A stretch of 64,000 bases of DNA from Betaproteobacteria bacterium (GTDB taxonomy: Bacteria > Pseudomonadota > Gammaproteobacteria > Burkholderiales > Rhodocyclaceae), in NCBI GenBank assembly GCA_016868295.1, contig VGHJ01000003.1, positions 53,948 to 117,947 on the forward strand, written 5' to 3'. The notes under the pieces are model-generated. The model did not search any database, had not been told where the DNA came from, and was given only the letters and a program-made list of their open reading frames with translations. Positions 29,102 through 40,700 of the stretch are shown here, one piece after another. Numbering within the stretch: the first letter of the stretch is position 1; every line of letters begins with the position of its first letter. A program made the translations under genes and the position numbers.

Positions 29102-30712
29102 TCAGGCATTCCGCATGGCGCGGATCGCCGCCAGCAGCCCGGCGGTGGACGCGTCGAACTCGCCCTCGCCCGAGAGCATCTTCGGCAGGATATCGCGCGC
29201 CATCTGCTTGCCGTACTCGACCCCCCATTGGTCGAAGCTGTTCACGCCCCACAGGCAGCCCTGCACCGCGACCTTGTGTTCGTAGAGGGCGACGAGGTTG
29301 CCCAGCGCGCGCGGCGTCAGCGCCGGCATGAGCAGCGTGCTGCTGGGCTGGTTGCCGGGACAGGCCAGGTGCGGGGCGAGGCGTTCGGCCTCGGCCATGC
29401 TTTTCCCCGCGGCGAGGAGCTGCGCCTTCGCCTCCTCGGGCGACTTGCCCTTCATCAGCGCCGCGCTTTGCGCCAGGGCGTTGGCGACGAGGGCTTCCTG
29501 TTCCGGGCCGGCAGCGCCGACCGGCACGATGAAGTCGATCGGCGTCAGACGCGTGCCCTGGTAGAAGATCTGATGGAAGGCGTGCTGGCCGACCGACCCG
29601 GCCATGCCCCAGAGGATGGGCGCGGTGGCACAGCCCACCTCGCGGTTCTCGAGCGTGACGCGCTTGCCGTTGCTTTCCATCTCGAGTTGCTGCAGGTAGG
29701 CCGGCAGCAGCCCGAGGCGGTGCGCGTAGGGGATGACGGCGAGCGATTCGGCACCGAGGAAGTCGATGTTCCACAGGCCGACGAGCGCCATCACCACCGG
29801 CAGGTTCTCGGCGAAGGGTGCGGAGAGGAAGTGCTCGTCCATCTCGCGCGCGCCGGCGAGGAGTTCATCGAAGGCGTTAATGCCGATCGAGCAGGCGAGC
29901 GGCAGGCCGATGGCCGACCACAGCGAGAAACGGCCGCCGACCCACTCCGCCATGGCGAGACAGTTCTCCGGCGGGATGCCGAAGGCCTGCGCCGCGGCGA
30001 CGTTGTTGCTGACGGCGAGGAAATGCCGCGCCGGATCGGCGTCGCCGAGCCAGGCGCGCGCGGCACGGGCGTTGGCGAGCGTTTCCTGCGTGGTGAAGGT
30101 CTTCGAAGAGACGATGAACAGGGTGCGCGCCGGATCGAGATCGCGCACCGTGTCGGCGAATTCCGCCGGGTCGATGTTGGCGACAAAGCGGACGCTGAGT
30201 GCCGGGTCGGCGTATTCGCCCAGCGCCTGCGCGGCCATGCGCGGCCCGAGATCGGAGCCGCCGATGCCGAGGTTGACCACGGCCTCGATGCGTTCGCCCC
30301 CGCTCCCGCGCCAGTCTCCGCTGCGGATGGCGGCGCTGAGCGTCCGCATGCGCGCATGGGTGGCGTCCACCTCCGGTTGCACATCGCGTCCCGCCGCTCG
30401 ATAGGCGCGTTGCGCGCGCAGGGCGATGTGCAGCGCAGCCCGGCCTTCCGTGGCGTTGACGGCCTCGCCCGATGCCATGCGGCGCAGGAAGCCGGAGAGG
30501 TCGCGCGCTTCGGCAAGCTTGACGAGCAGGGCGAGCGTTTCGGCCGTGAGGCGTTGCTTGGAGAAATCGGCCAGCAGGTCTCCGCAGCGCAGGGACAGCC
30601 GTTCGAAGCGCCGCGGATCGGCCACGAAGAGGTCGTTGAGATGGCGGCCGGCGAGCGCCTCGCGCTGCGCACCGAGCGCCGGCCATTGCGGGGTTTGCGT
30701 GAGCGGCGTCAT
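29102..30712 (-). CDS. pgi: Glucose-6-phosphate isomerase
   Basis: Interconverts glucose 6-phosphate and fructose 6-phosphate. 536 residues. NLGIGGSDLGPRMAAQAL, FIVSSKTFTTQETL, the PGI signature around GGRFSLWSAIGLPLA, the catalytic Glu/His region LEMESNGKRVTLE and GSVGQHAFHQIFYQGT, and Lys near YEHKVAVQGCLWGVNSFDQW. ATG at 30712 forms a 4-bp ATGA overlap with the stop of the upstream glycosyltransferase gene. With pfp it belongs to the sugar-phosphate route. Confidence 0.97.
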   Translation of the reverse strand: MTPLTQTPQWPALGAQREALAGRHLNDLFVADPRRFERLSLRCGDLLADFSKQRLTAETLALLVKLAEARDLSGFLRRMASGEAVNATEGRAALHIALRAQRAYRAAGRDVQPEVDATHARMRTLSAAIRSGDWRGSGGERIEAVVNLGIGGSDLGPRMAAQALGEYADPALSVRFVANIDPAEFADTVRDLDPARTLFIVSSKTFTTQETLANARAARAWLGDADPARHFLAVSNNVAAAQAFGIPPENCLAMAEWVGGRFSLWSAIGLPLACSIGINAFDELLAGAREMDEHFLSAPFAENLPVVMALVGLWNIDFLGAESLAVIPYAHRLGLLPAYLQQLEMESNGKRVTLENREVGCATAPILWGMAGSVGQHAFHQIFYQGTRLTPIDFIVPVGAAGPEQEALVANALAQSAALMKGKSPEEAKAQLLAAGKSMAEAERLAPHLACPGNQPSSTLLMPALTPRALGNLVALYEHKVAVQGCLWGVNSFDQWGVEYGKQMARDILPKMLSGEGEFDASTAGLLAAIRAMRNA

Positions 30713-32343
30713 TTCCGTACGTAGAGTCTGAAACGCTCGGAGCGGTCGCTCGGGCGGCCGCCTTCCCAGATCTTGCGCCAGCCCGTTCCCGGCGGCGAGA
30801 TCTCCTTCTGCGTGGTGCCTTGCGAAAGATACAGCTTGCAGCTGGCCGCCGCCGGGTGGGTTTCCCGCAGGGTCTGGATGCCGGCGAAATAGTGAAAGGA
30901 TGCCCGTTGCGTGCTGCCCAACCCCCGACCGACGATGCACTGATGGCCGGCCGGCAGCGCGGCCTGGATCGAGGCGGCCACTTTGCGGTAGCTCCTGTCG
31001 AGGTCGATCATGGGCACCCACAGCGCCATGAGCATGCCCCAGCAGACCGTCAGACCGGCCGCCCAATGGACCGTGCCGCGCTGCGGCGATCGCGGGCTGG
31101 TAAAGACGAGCCAGAGCCAGCCCAGCGTCAGGATGACCGCCGCGGCGAAGGCGGCGAGCGAGAAGCCGGCAGTGAAATCCGGGACTAGCCTGGCGAGATT
31201 TTTCGCCAGGCGCTGCGGCACGCCCGTGGTCATGGCCACCCATCCCAGCCACACCAGGCTGGCGAGGAGGGTGAACAGCATCATGCCGAACCAGTCGAAG
31301 GAATTGGCCGCGCCGCGCCGCAGGGAAAGCGTTGCCGGGGCGGCGAGCAGGATTAGCGGCGGCAGCAGGGGAAGGGCGTTGAGGCTGCGCGGCTCGGAAA
31401 AGACGCTTTGCACCGCCAGAAGAATGAAGAACGAAGCGAGAGGGATCAGGGTGCGGGGCTCGAGCAGGCGCCGCCGCTCCTTCCACAGCGTCCAGGCGGC
31501 CAGGGGAAGGGCGGGCCAGGCGAACCAGGACAGCATCTTGAGGAAGTTCCACAAAGTCAGGGCGATGTCGCGGCTCGTACGCAGGTCGTCCAGTTCGCGC
31601 GTCCACCAGGCGGCGCAGGCGGCCGGATCCTTCAGGTAGAGCGCCAGCGGCCAGGAGAGGATGAGCGGCGCGGCGATGGCGAGCGCGACGAACATGCCCC
31701 GTGCGGCCTGGGGCGTGCGCAGACGAGACGAGATGAAGGGCAGCAGCACGAGCAGCGGCCCGAGCGTGATCAACGCTGACAGACCCATGGCAAGGAAACC
31801 CAGCCCGAGCGCGGCGCCGGCCAGGAGCCCGCCGCGCCGGGGATCCTCGGGCAGCAGGGCGAGGCCGAAATAGAACGCAGCCATTGCGGCGAGGTGGGCG
31901 ACGGCCGGCTGGACTTCATGCACGTGCACCAGGAGTCCCAGGCAGCCGATGGCGACCAGGGCCGCGCCGCGCGCGGCTTCCTGCCCGACGAAGCGCAGGG
32001 TTGCGCCCCACAGGGAGGCGATCATGATGCCGGCGAACAGGCCGGTGGCGAGGCGCGCCGCGTCGTGCAGCGGCAGGATCAGGCCGATCGTCTTGGCCAG
32101 GAGGGCGGCGACCCAGTGAAAAAAGGGCGGGGAATCCAGCCAGGGCTCGCCGGCCAACTGCGGCAGCAGCCAATGCCCGCCTTCCAGCATGGAGAAGACG
32201 ACGCCGAAATGCGTGGCGTCATCGCCCTTCCAGGGGTCGTGGCAGACGAGGCCGGGCAGCAGATACAGGGCGCATAGCGCGGCCAGCACCGCGCCGCGCG
32301 GCGGGAAGGCGATCGGGAAGCGCGGCAGGCGCATTATTGTCAA
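30709..32343 (-). CDS. ArnT-like glycosyltransferase family 39 membrane protein
   Basis: 544 residues with about 12 membrane helices. The first periplasmic loop has CHDPWKGDDATHFGVVFSML with the acidic pair and LAGEPWLDSPPFFHWVAALL, typical of polyprenyl-phosphate sugar transferases (GT39/GT83, ArnT type). It probably transfers a sugar from a lipid carrier to an envelope acceptor; the sugar is unknown. The C-terminal soluble part from about residue 440 is poorly conserved. Stop overlaps the pgi ATG by 4 bp. Upstream is a terminator and rpmE. Confidence 0.85.
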   Translation of the reverse strand: MTIMRLPRFPIAFPPRGAVLAALCALYLLPGLVCHDPWKGDDATHFGVVFSMLEGGHWLLPQLAGEPWLDSPPFFHWVAALLAKTIGLILPLHDAARLATGLFAGIMIASLWGATLRFVGQEAARGAALVAIGCLGLLVHVHEVQPAVAHLAAMAAFYFGLALLPEDPRRGGLLAGAALGLGFLAMGLSALITLGPLLVLLPFISSRLRTPQAARGMFVALAIAAPLILSWPLALYLKDPAACAAWWTRELDDLRTSRDIALTLWNFLKMLSWFAWPALPLAAWTLWKERRRLLEPRTLIPLASFFILLAVQSVFSEPRSLNALPLLPPLILLAAPATLSLRRGAANSFDWFGMMLFTLLASLVWLGWVAMTTGVPQRLAKNLARLVPDFTAGFSLAAFAAAVILTLGWLWLVFTSPRSPQRGTVHWAAGLTVCWGMLMALWVPMIDLDRSYRKVAASIQAALPAGHQCIVGRGLGSTQRASFHYFAGIQTLRETHPAAASCKLYLSQGTTQKEISPPGTGWRKIWEGGRPSDRSERFRLYVRK

Positions 32344-32390
32344 TTAGGGTCGAATGAATGCCGGCCGGGGGATTTTACCCCGCGCTGGAA

Positions 32391-32420
32391 TGAAAAAAGG
32401 CAGCCGAAGCTGCCTTTTCA
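32391..32420 (-). terminator. Intrinsic terminator of rpmE
   Basis: AAGGCAGC-CGAA-GCTGCCTT stem with an A6 run at the left, which reads as T6 on the minus strand just after rpmE. T4 on the right makes it possibly bidirectional. Confidence 0.8.
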
Positions 32421-32436
32421 TCCGGAATGCGCTGTT

Positions 32437-32655
32437 TCAGGCGGCAGCCTGCTTCTTCGTGCCGTACTTCTGACGGAAGCGCTCGACACGGCCGGCGGTG
32501 TCGACGATCTTCTGCTTGCCGGTGTAGAAGGGATGGCAGGCGGCGCAGACCTCGATGTGCAGCGGCTTGCCGCTGGTCGAGCGTGTCTTGAACTTGTTGC
32601 CGCAGCTGCAGGTGACGTCGATCTCGACGTAGTTCGGATGGGTGTCGGCTTTCAT
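32437..32655 (-). CDS. rpmE: 50S ribosomal protein L31
   Basis: 72 residues. [20 protein letters not shown], then [20 protein letters not shown] and [20 protein letters not shown]. The CSCG and CAAC Cys pairs show the zinc-containing (C+) form, typically the zinc-replete partner when a Cys-less paralogue exists elsewhere. ATG at 32655. A clear promoter lies 55-83 bp upstream. Confidence 0.98.
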   Translation of the reverse strand: MKADTHPNYVEIDVTCSCGNKFKTRSTSGKPLHIEVCAACHPFYTGKQKIVDTAGRVERFRQKYGTKKQAAA

Positions 32656-32709
32656 GGATTCCTCTGTTGAACAGGGCGGCGGCGGGTGTGGCCGTCCGAA
32701 AATGTGCAC

Positions 32710-32738
32710 ATTATCCACGAAAATCAGGGACTTTGCAA
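32710..32738 (-). promoter_or_regulatory. Predicted sigma70 promoter of rpmE
   Basis: On the minus strand: -35 TTGCAA (32733-32738), 17-bp spacer, -10 GATAAT (32710-32715). Confidence 0.65.
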
Positions 32739-32744
32739 TCTGGC

Positions 32745-34004
<1,260 letters not shown>

Positions 34005-34100
34005 AAAGACCTAGAGAGGGGTGAGGTGGGGACGCGGAAAGGGGGAACCTGGGCAGTTCAGGGGGAAACGCTCGGGGTTTGGTTTGGGGTTTGAAACCGG
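34005..34100 (-). promoter_or_regulatory. C-rich, G-poor rut-like leader of rho
   Basis: Counted by hand, the transcript of these 96 bases has 45 C and 13 G, with runs of CCCC and CCCCC and little pairing potential. This C-over-G bubble is the known character of Rho-utilisation sites. Rho autoregulation through its leader is established in E. coli; that it applies here is inferred. Confidence 0.5.
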
Positions 34101-34103
34101 CTT

Positions 34104-34129
34104 CGCGCCGCGGGTCGTGTCGCGGCGCG
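34104..34129. other. GC-rich stem-loop between trxA and rho
   Basis: CGCGCCGCG (34104-34112) pairs with CGCGGCGCG (34121-34129), 9 bp with an 8-nt loop and no T tract. It may protect the trxA 3' end after Rho-dependent termination. Confidence 0.5.
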
Positions 34130-34157
34130 GATGAGACTCAGGCGGACTGTAAGGCTT

Positions 34158-34484
34158 TCAGAGATTGCTGTCAATAAAGGCGGTGAGCTGGGACTTGGAC
34201 AGGGCGCCGACCTTGGTCGCCTCGACGTTGCCGTTCTTGAACAGCATCAGGGTCGGGATGCCGCGGATGCCGTACTTGGCCGGGGTCTCCTGATTGTCGT
34301 CGATGTTGAGCTTGGCCACCTTCAGCTTGCCGGCATATTCCTTGGAAACGTCGTCCAGGATGGGAGCGATCATCTTGCAGGGTCCGCACCACTCGGCCCA
34401 GTAGTCCACCAGGACTGGAGTGGAAGATTGCAGCACCTCGGCATCGAAGTTGGCGTCGGTGACGTAATGGATGTGCTCGCTCAT
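34158..34484 (-). CDS. trxA: Thioredoxin
   Basis: 108-residue cytoplasmic dithiol reductase. Active site [18 protein letters not shown] (Cys pair near residues 33 and 36), [20 protein letters not shown] with the cis-Pro loop [13 protein letters not shown] at 34484 after GAGGAAAC. Upstream of rho on the same strand, a conserved pairing. Divergent from fdxA across a 233-bp gap. Confidence 0.98.
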   Translation of the reverse strand: MSEHIHYVTDANFDAEVLQSSTPVLVDYWAEWCGPCKMIAPILDDVSKEYAGKLKVAKLNIDDNQETPAKYGIRGIPTLMLFKNGNVEATKVGALSKSQLTAFIDSNL

Positions 34485-34717
34485 TGTTTCCTCGCAAAGT
34501 GTTTGATTGACCGGTCGTGCGCGGCCGGGGAAGTTCGTGTAGCGGTAGAACGGGAATCCGGGATAGGCGGCTGGCTTCCGATGGTGCAGGCTATCCTAGC
34601 GAAAAAGCCGGCGCATGGGAAGGGCGGGCCGGCAGGTCAGGAAGGCGCCGACCCGCTATGCTAATATCGGTCCCGAAAGCCTGATACCGCCATCCGAAGA
34701 AAGCGAAGGACGCCGCC

Positions 34718-35041
34718 ATGACCTATGTGGTGACCGAACCCTGCATCAAGTGCAAGTACACCGACTGCGTGGATGTCTGCCCGGTCGACTGTTTCCGCGA
34801 GGGCCCCAATTTCCTCGTCATCGATCCCGACGAGTGCATCGATTGCACCCTGTGCGTGGCGGAATGCCCGGTCGAGGCCATCTTCGCCGAGGACGACGTG
34901 CCGGATGGGCAGAAGCATTTCACGGCGCTGAATGCCGAACTCGCCAAGCTGTGGAAACCCATCGTCGAGCGCAAGGACCCGCTGCCGGACGCCGACGAGT
35001 GGGCCAAGGCGAAGGACAAGCTGGACAAGCTGGAACGTTGA
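34718..35041 (+). CDS. fdxA: Seven-iron ferredoxin FdxA
   Basis: 107 residues with one [3Fe-4S] and one [4Fe-4S] cluster: [18 protein letters not shown] at the N-terminus and [16 protein letters not shown] in the middle, then a helical C-terminal extension ([20 protein letters not shown]). Small electron carrier of unknown partner. ATG at 34718. It is followed 33 bp later by the AddB-type gene, but a functional link is not implied. Confidence 0.95.
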   Translation: MTYVVTEPCIKCKYTDCVDVCPVDCFREGPNFLVIDPDECIDCTLCVAECPVEAIFAEDDVPDGQKHFTALNAELAKLWKPIVERKDPLPDADEWAKAKDKLDKLER

Positions 35042-35074
35042 GGCGCGCCGCGCCGTCCCGTATCCGCCCGGACC

Positions 35075-37786
35075 ATGTTCGATGAGGCGCGCCGCGTCGA
35101 ACACCTGAAGCTTCCCCTCGCGGCGGACTTCGTCGAGCGCTGCGCGCAGCACATCGTCGAGTGCAGCCGCGAACGGCTTCCCGACCTTTCCTCTCTCCTG
35201 ATCGCCCTGCCCGGCATGGCGCTGGCACCGGCACTGCGCCGCGCGCTGGGCGCGGCGGCCGGGCGCGCGCTGCTGCTGCCGCGAATGACGACCCTGGCGC
35301 AACTGGCCGCGGCGCAGCCGGGCGGGCAGCCAGACAGCCTGCGCCAGCTGGCGCTCTACCGGCAGTTGCGCGATCACGACTGGTTCGACAACGGTGCCCT
35401 GTGGGAGGTGTGTGCCGAACTGATCGCGCTGTTCGACGAACTGCATGCCGACGCTATCGGTCTGCCCGAGGACGAGGCGGCATTCATCGCCCGGGTCGAG
35501 GAAGCTTACCGCACGCGCGGCTCGCGGCCGCTGCGCTTCGAAGCCGAGGTGGTGCATCGGTTGTGGCATGCGGAGGTCGCCGGTGCGCCGGGCCGCCAGG
35601 CGGCCGCGACGATGGCGCTGGCGCGGCTGGCCGCCGAGGCCCGGGCGCCGCTGTTCATGCTGTGCGACGGCGAGCCGCGCCGGATCGAGTCGGCCTTCTG
35701 CGCGGCCTGGGCGGCGCGGCAGCCGGCCACGCTGCTGCAGCCGGTGCGCTGGCTCGATCCCTCGCCGTCGATGCGGGTGCTGAACGATGCCTGGCCGTCG
35801 CCTGAGGGCGAAGCCCCGCCACTGAGCGCGCGCGCCGAGACCTTGCGTGCCGGCCTGTCGCAGAGCCCGCTTGCCGGGAGGGTGCGCCTGATCCGCGCCG
35901 CCAACCTCGAGGAGGAGGCGCAGCAGGTCGCCGCCGAAGTCAGGCGCTGGCTCGGCGGCGGCCGCAGGCACATCGCCCTGGTGGCGGCCGACCGCGTCAC
36001 GGCGCGCCGCGCGCGCGCGCTGCTCGAGCGCGACGGTATCCTCGTGCAGGACGAGACCGGCTGGAAGCTTTCCACCACGCGTGCGGCCGCCCTCGTCGAT
36101 GCCTGGCTGGAGGTCGTGGCGTCGGATGCCTATCACCTCGATCTGCTCGACTTGCTCAAATCCCCCTTCGTCCTCGGCGACCTGCCGGAAGAGTTCAGGC
36201 AGGTCGGCCTGCAACGGCTGGAGCAGGGGCTGTCGCGCCACAACCTGTCCTGCGGTCTCGGCCGCATTGCAACGATTCTCGGCCGCGATGACGAGTGCGC
36301 CGGAGCGCTCGCCCTGCTCGAACGCGTCGCGGCGGCGCAGCGCCACATGCCGCGCGGCAGCGCCACGCCGGCGCAGTGGCTCTTCGCCCTCGAGCAGGCG
36401 CTGGGCGGCCTCGGCGCGCTTGCGCCGCTGGCGGCCGATGCGGCCGGCGAAGCGATGCTCGCGCTGCTGCGCCGGCGTCGCGAGGAGATCGGCGCCGTGT
36501 CGTGGCGACTGACTTTCGCCGAATGGCGCGAATGGCTCAACCGCGAACTGGAGGCGGCCGCTTTCGTCGATCGCGGCATCGAGAGCAGCCTGGTGATGTC
36601 CCATCTGGCGGCCATGCGCCTGCGTCGTTTCGAGGCCGCCATCCTGATCGGGGCCGACCGAGACAACCTGGCCCCCGACATTCCGCGCGCCGTGTTCAGC
36701 AACCAGGCCGTGCGCGCCGAGCTCGGCCTGCCCGGCGCGGCCGCGGCGCGCGCGCGGCTGCGCGACGATCTCGCCGGTCTCGTTGCCGCCTGCGACGAGG
36801 TGACCGTCACCTGGCAGCACATGCGCGAGGACGAGATCAACCTGCCGAGCCCCGAGGTGGAGCTGCTTTCACTGCTGCACCGTCAGGCCTGGGGCGACGA
36901 TCTGATGACGCTTGCGGCGACGCAGCACCCGGCCGGGGCTGCGGCGGGCGGCACGCCGCGGCCGGCGCCCCAGGCCGCGCAGCACCTGCCGCCGAAGCTC
37001 TCGCCGAGCGCCTATGCCAGTCTGCTGGCCTGTCCCTATCAGTTCTATGCCCGGCGCGTGTTGCGCCTGGCCGAGGCGGACACGGTGCGCGAGGCGCTGG
37101 AAAAGCGCGACTACGGCGAACACGTACATCGCGCCCTGCAGCGCTTCCATGCCGCTTTCCCGCAACTGACCGGCTTGCCCGATGCCGAGCTGGCGGCGCA
37201 GCTCGAAGCCATCAGCCGGGATGTCTTCGCACCGGCCATCGAGGCGAACTTTCTCGAGAACGCCTGGCTGTCGCGCTGGCTCGATCGGGTGCCCGGCTAC
37301 ATCGAATGGCAGAAGGGACGCGAGGCGCGGGGCTGGCGCCATGCCGGAGCCGAGCAGACGCGCGAGATCGCGCTGCCCCTGGCGGGCGGCGGCGAACTGC
37401 GCCTGCAGGGACGGCTCGACCGGCTCGACCGGCGTGCCGACGGCGGCGAGGCGGTGCTCGACTACAAGGCGCAGGATGCCTCGAGGCTGAGGAAGCGGAT
37501 GGAAGAACCCGGAGAAGATGTCCAGTTGGCCTGTTACGCCCTGTTGCAGGGGGCCGAGGTGAGCGAGGCGGCCTATGTCGGCCTCGATGCCGACCCGCCC
37601 GCCGAGATCGCCCTGCCCGAGGTGCAGGCGATGGTGCGCGCGCAGGCCGGCCGCCTGGCGGCGCTGGTCGATGCGCTGCGCGACGGGGCTGCCCTGCCGG
37701 CGAACGGCATCGACGCCGTCTGCGACTGGTGCGAAATGCGCGGACTGTGCCGACGTGACTATCAAAACGTCGACCGATTCTCATGA
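35075..37786 (+). CDS. addB: AddB-type exonuclease/inactivated-helicase subunit, PD-(D/E)XK nuclease
   Basis: 903 residues; partner of the next gene in an AddAB-type double-strand-break resection complex. The N-terminal part resembles a helicase fold without a clean Walker A. The C-terminal nuclease starts near residue 645 with LSPSAYASLLACPYQFYARR (first Fe-S Cys in ACPYQF), the PD-(D/E)XK lysine motif AVLDYKAQD near residue 792, and the remaining cluster Cys in AVCDWCEMRGLCRRDY at the C-terminus. The ATGA overlap with the next gene (37783) shows coupling. A copy of the 25-bp motif encodes AVSWRLTF. Confidence 0.87.
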   Translation: MFDEARRVEHLKLPLAADFVERCAQHIVECSRERLPDLSSLLIALPGMALAPALRRALGAAAGRALLLPRMTTLAQLAAAQPGGQPDSLRQLALYRQLRDHDWFDNGALWEVCAELIALFDELHADAIGLPEDEAAFIARVEEAYRTRGSRPLRFEAEVVHRLWHAEVAGAPGRQAAATMALARLAAEARAPLFMLCDGEPRRIESAFCAAWAARQPATLLQPVRWLDPSPSMRVLNDAWPSPEGEAPPLSARAETLRAGLSQSPLAGRVRLIRAANLEEEAQQVAAEVRRWLGGGRRHIALVAADRVTARRARALLERDGILVQDETGWKLSTTRAAALVDAWLEVVASDAYHLDLLDLLKSPFVLGDLPEEFRQVGLQRLEQGLSRHNLSCGLGRIATILGRDDECAGALALLERVAAAQRHMPRGSATPAQWLFALEQALGGLGALAPLAADAAGEAMLALLRRRREEIGAVSWRLTFAEWREWLNRELEAAAFVDRGIESSLVMSHLAAMRLRRFEAAILIGADRDNLAPDIPRAVFSNQAVRAELGLPGAAAARARLRDDLAGLVAACDEVTVTWQHMREDEINLPSPEVELLSLLHRQAWGDDLMTLAATQHPAGAAAGGTPRPAPQAAQHLPPKLSPSAYASLLACPYQFYARRVLRLAEADTVREALEKRDYGEHVHRALQRFHAAFPQLTGLPDAELAAQLEAISRDVFAPAIEANFLENAWLSRWLDRVPGYIEWQKGREARGWRHAGAEQTREIALPLAGGGELRLQGRLDRLDRRADGGEAVLDYKAQDASRLRKRMEEPGEDVQLACYALLQGAEVSEAAYVGLDADPPAEIALPEVQAMVRAQAGRLAALVDALRDGAALPANGIDAVCDWCEMRGLCRRDYQNVDRFS
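36493..36517 (+). repeat. Dispersed 25-bp motif, copy G (in addB)
   Basis: CGCCGT, GTCGTGGC, GACTGACTTTC. In frame as Ala-Val-Ser-Trp-Arg-Leu-Thr-Phe. Confidence 0.75.
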
Positions 37787-40700
37787 GCGAGACAGAGCAG
37801 ATCCGCCAGGCGCTCGACCCGCACCGCTCAGTGGTGGTGGAGGCCTGCGCCGGCAGCGGCAAGACCTGGCTGCTGGTGTCGCGCATCCTGCGCCTGTTGC
37901 TCGCGGGGGTCGCGCCGGGGGAGATCCTCGCCATCACCTACACGCGCAAGGCGGCGCGGGAGATCGAGGACCGCCTCGCCGAGTGGCTGCGCCTGCTTGC
38001 CGTGGCCGCGACGGACGACGTGCGCGACTTCCTGCGCGCGCGCGCCGTGCCGGAAGGGGAGATCGAGCCGCTGCTGCCGCGCGCGCGCGGGCTGTTCGAG
38101 CGCGTGCTGGTCGCGGCGCCGGCGCTGACGGTGAACACCTTCCATGGCTGGTTCGCGCGCCTGGTGCAGGGCGCGCCCCTGACGAGCGACCTGGCCGGCT
38201 TCGCCTTGCACGAATCGGGCAGCCGCCTGCGAGAAGAAGTCTGGCAGCTCTTCGCCGATGCCTGCGCCCGACGTCAGGATGCCGCCGCCGCATCCCTGCT
38301 CTGGCTGCTGCGCGAGGCCGGCCTCGAGGGCACGCGCAAGCTGATGTTCGGACTGGCCGAACGCCGCGCCGAATGGCATGCCTTCGCCGGCACGGGCGAG
38401 TCGGGCGTCGAGCGGGCCTGTGCGCGGCTGCGGGCCGCGCTCGGCGTGGGCGAGGCGCCCGAGGCCGTGACGCGCCTGCTGGGCGACGAGTTGTTCATGC
38501 GCAAGTTGCGGGAATACGCCGCGATCCTCCGCGGCAGCGACATCGAGAGCGATCAGGCACTCGCGGTTCGGACCGAGGCGGCCTTCCACGCGGCACGGCC
38601 GGAGGCGCGCTTTGCCGCCATCGAGAAGGCCTTGCTCACGGAGAAGGGCGGTGCGCGCAAGCGCGAGGCGAGCAAGGCGGCCGAGAGGCGCTTCGGGCCC
38701 GCGCTGGCGCGCCTGCTCGAACTGCATGCATGGCTGTGCGAGCGTGTGCTGGCGGTGCGGGCGGAGCGGCAGGAGGAGCGGGCCTACGAGTTCAACCGGC
38801 ACGCCTTCGTCTCCGGCGCCGCCTGGCTGGCGATGCTGGAGCGCTACAAGCGCGAGCGCCGCCTGATGGATTTCGCCGACCTCGAATGGCATGTGGCGCG
38901 CCTGCTGGCGGACGAGGCGCAGGCGGCCTTCCTGCAGGCGCGGCTGGATGCGCGCTACCGCCACATCCTGCTCGACGAATTCCAGGACACCAATCCCCTG
39001 CAATGGCGCATCCTGCTCGCCTGGCTCGATGCGTACGGCGGCGACGCCTCCGCCCGGCCGCGCATCTTCGTGGTCGGCGACCCGAAGCAATCGATCTACC
39101 GCTTTCGCCGCGCCGAACCGCGCGTCTTCGACCATGCCGCCGACTTTCTGCGGCAGTCCTACAACGCGACGGCGCTGGCCCAGGACGCGACGCGGCGCAA
39201 TGCGCCGGCGCTGGTGGAAGTCATCAACCGCCTGTTCGGCGCGGAGGCGGATTTTCCGCATTTCCGTCCGCACCGCAGCCTGCATCCCGGCTTGCCCGGC
39301 CGCGTCGAGCTGCTGCCGCTGTGCGAGCGCGCGGCAATGGCGCCGCCGCAGGGGCATTTGCGCGATCCGCTGCGCGAACCCAGGGTGGTACCGGAAGACG
39401 GACGGCGCAGGGAGGAGGCTAGGCAACTGGCCGCGCGCATCCGCCGGATGGTCGGAAGCTGGGCGGTGATCGACGAGCGAAACGGCCAGCCGCGTCCGGC
39501 GCGCTACGGCGACATCATGGTGCTGACGCGCCGGCGCAGCATCCTGCCTGAATTCGAACAGGCATTGCGCGAGGCGGGCATCCCCTACCTCAGCGTCGGG
39601 CGCGGCGGGCTGCTAGAAACGATCGAGGCCGCCGATCTCACCGCATTGCTGCGCTGCCTCTCCAGCAGCGGCGACGACCTTGCCCTGGCGCACGCGTTGC
39701 GTGCGCCCGTCCTCGGGGCGGGTGACGACGACTTGCTGTGGCTGGCTGCCCGAAGCGAGAGTGGCTGGTGGCAGCGCCTCGGGGCGTGCGAGAGGGAGAA
39801 GGAGGCGCCGGCCACCTTGGCGCGTGCGGCGCGTCTCCTGGGCGGCTGGCGTCAGGCGGCGGCGCGTCTGCCGGTGCACGACCTGCTCGACCGCATCTAT
39901 CACGAAGGCGAACTGGAGGCACGCTACCGTGCCGCCGTGCCGGCGCAGATGTGGCCTGGCGTGGCGGCCAACCTGGAGGCCTTTCTCGCGCTCTCGCTCA
40001 AGATCGACGCCGGACGCTACCCGAGCCTGCCGCGCTTTCTCGACGAACTGGCGCGCCAGGAGCGGGCGGGGGACGAAGATGCACCGAGCGAAGGGATCAT
40101 CCAGGCCGCCGAGTCATCCGATCGCGTGCGCCTGCTTACCATTCATGGCGCCAAGGGCCTGGAGGCCGGCATCGTCTGGCTGATCGACGCGCACCACGTG
40201 CGGCGGCCGGGCGAAGCCTGGTCGGTGCTGCTCGACTGGCCGCCCGGGGCGCCGCAGCCGGCGCATCTTTCCCTGCTCGGGCGCAAGGCGGCGCGCGGCG
40301 CACGCCGTGCACCGCTGATCCATGCCGACGAGGCGCGTGCCGCGCGCGAGGAGCTGAATCTGCTCTATGTCGCCATGACCCGGGCGCGGCAGTATTTCAT
40401 CGCCAGCGGCATTGCCGAGGAGAACGACGCGCGCAAGACCAGTTACCGCGACCGCATCTTAGCCGCGCTGGAGGCGGTCGGTGCGAGCGGCGGCATCCAT
40501 GGCGAAGCGCCCGCTGCGGATCGGGCGCCGGCGCCGCGTGTCGACGCCTCGCTTGCCTCGACGCCAGCCTCGGCGCCCTTCGATCCGCCCGGCAAGCGGC
40601 GCGACCCGGCCGGCGCGCAGACCCTGCGCGGCACCTTGCTGCATGCCGCGCTGGATTGGCTGAGTGCGGGCGGAGGGGGGGGAATGCCTCCGACCGGCGT

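Noticed and set aside
32711..32719. TTATCCACG as a DnaA box near rpmE
   Set aside because: One mismatch, single copy, and fully explained as the -10 region of a good rpmE promoter.
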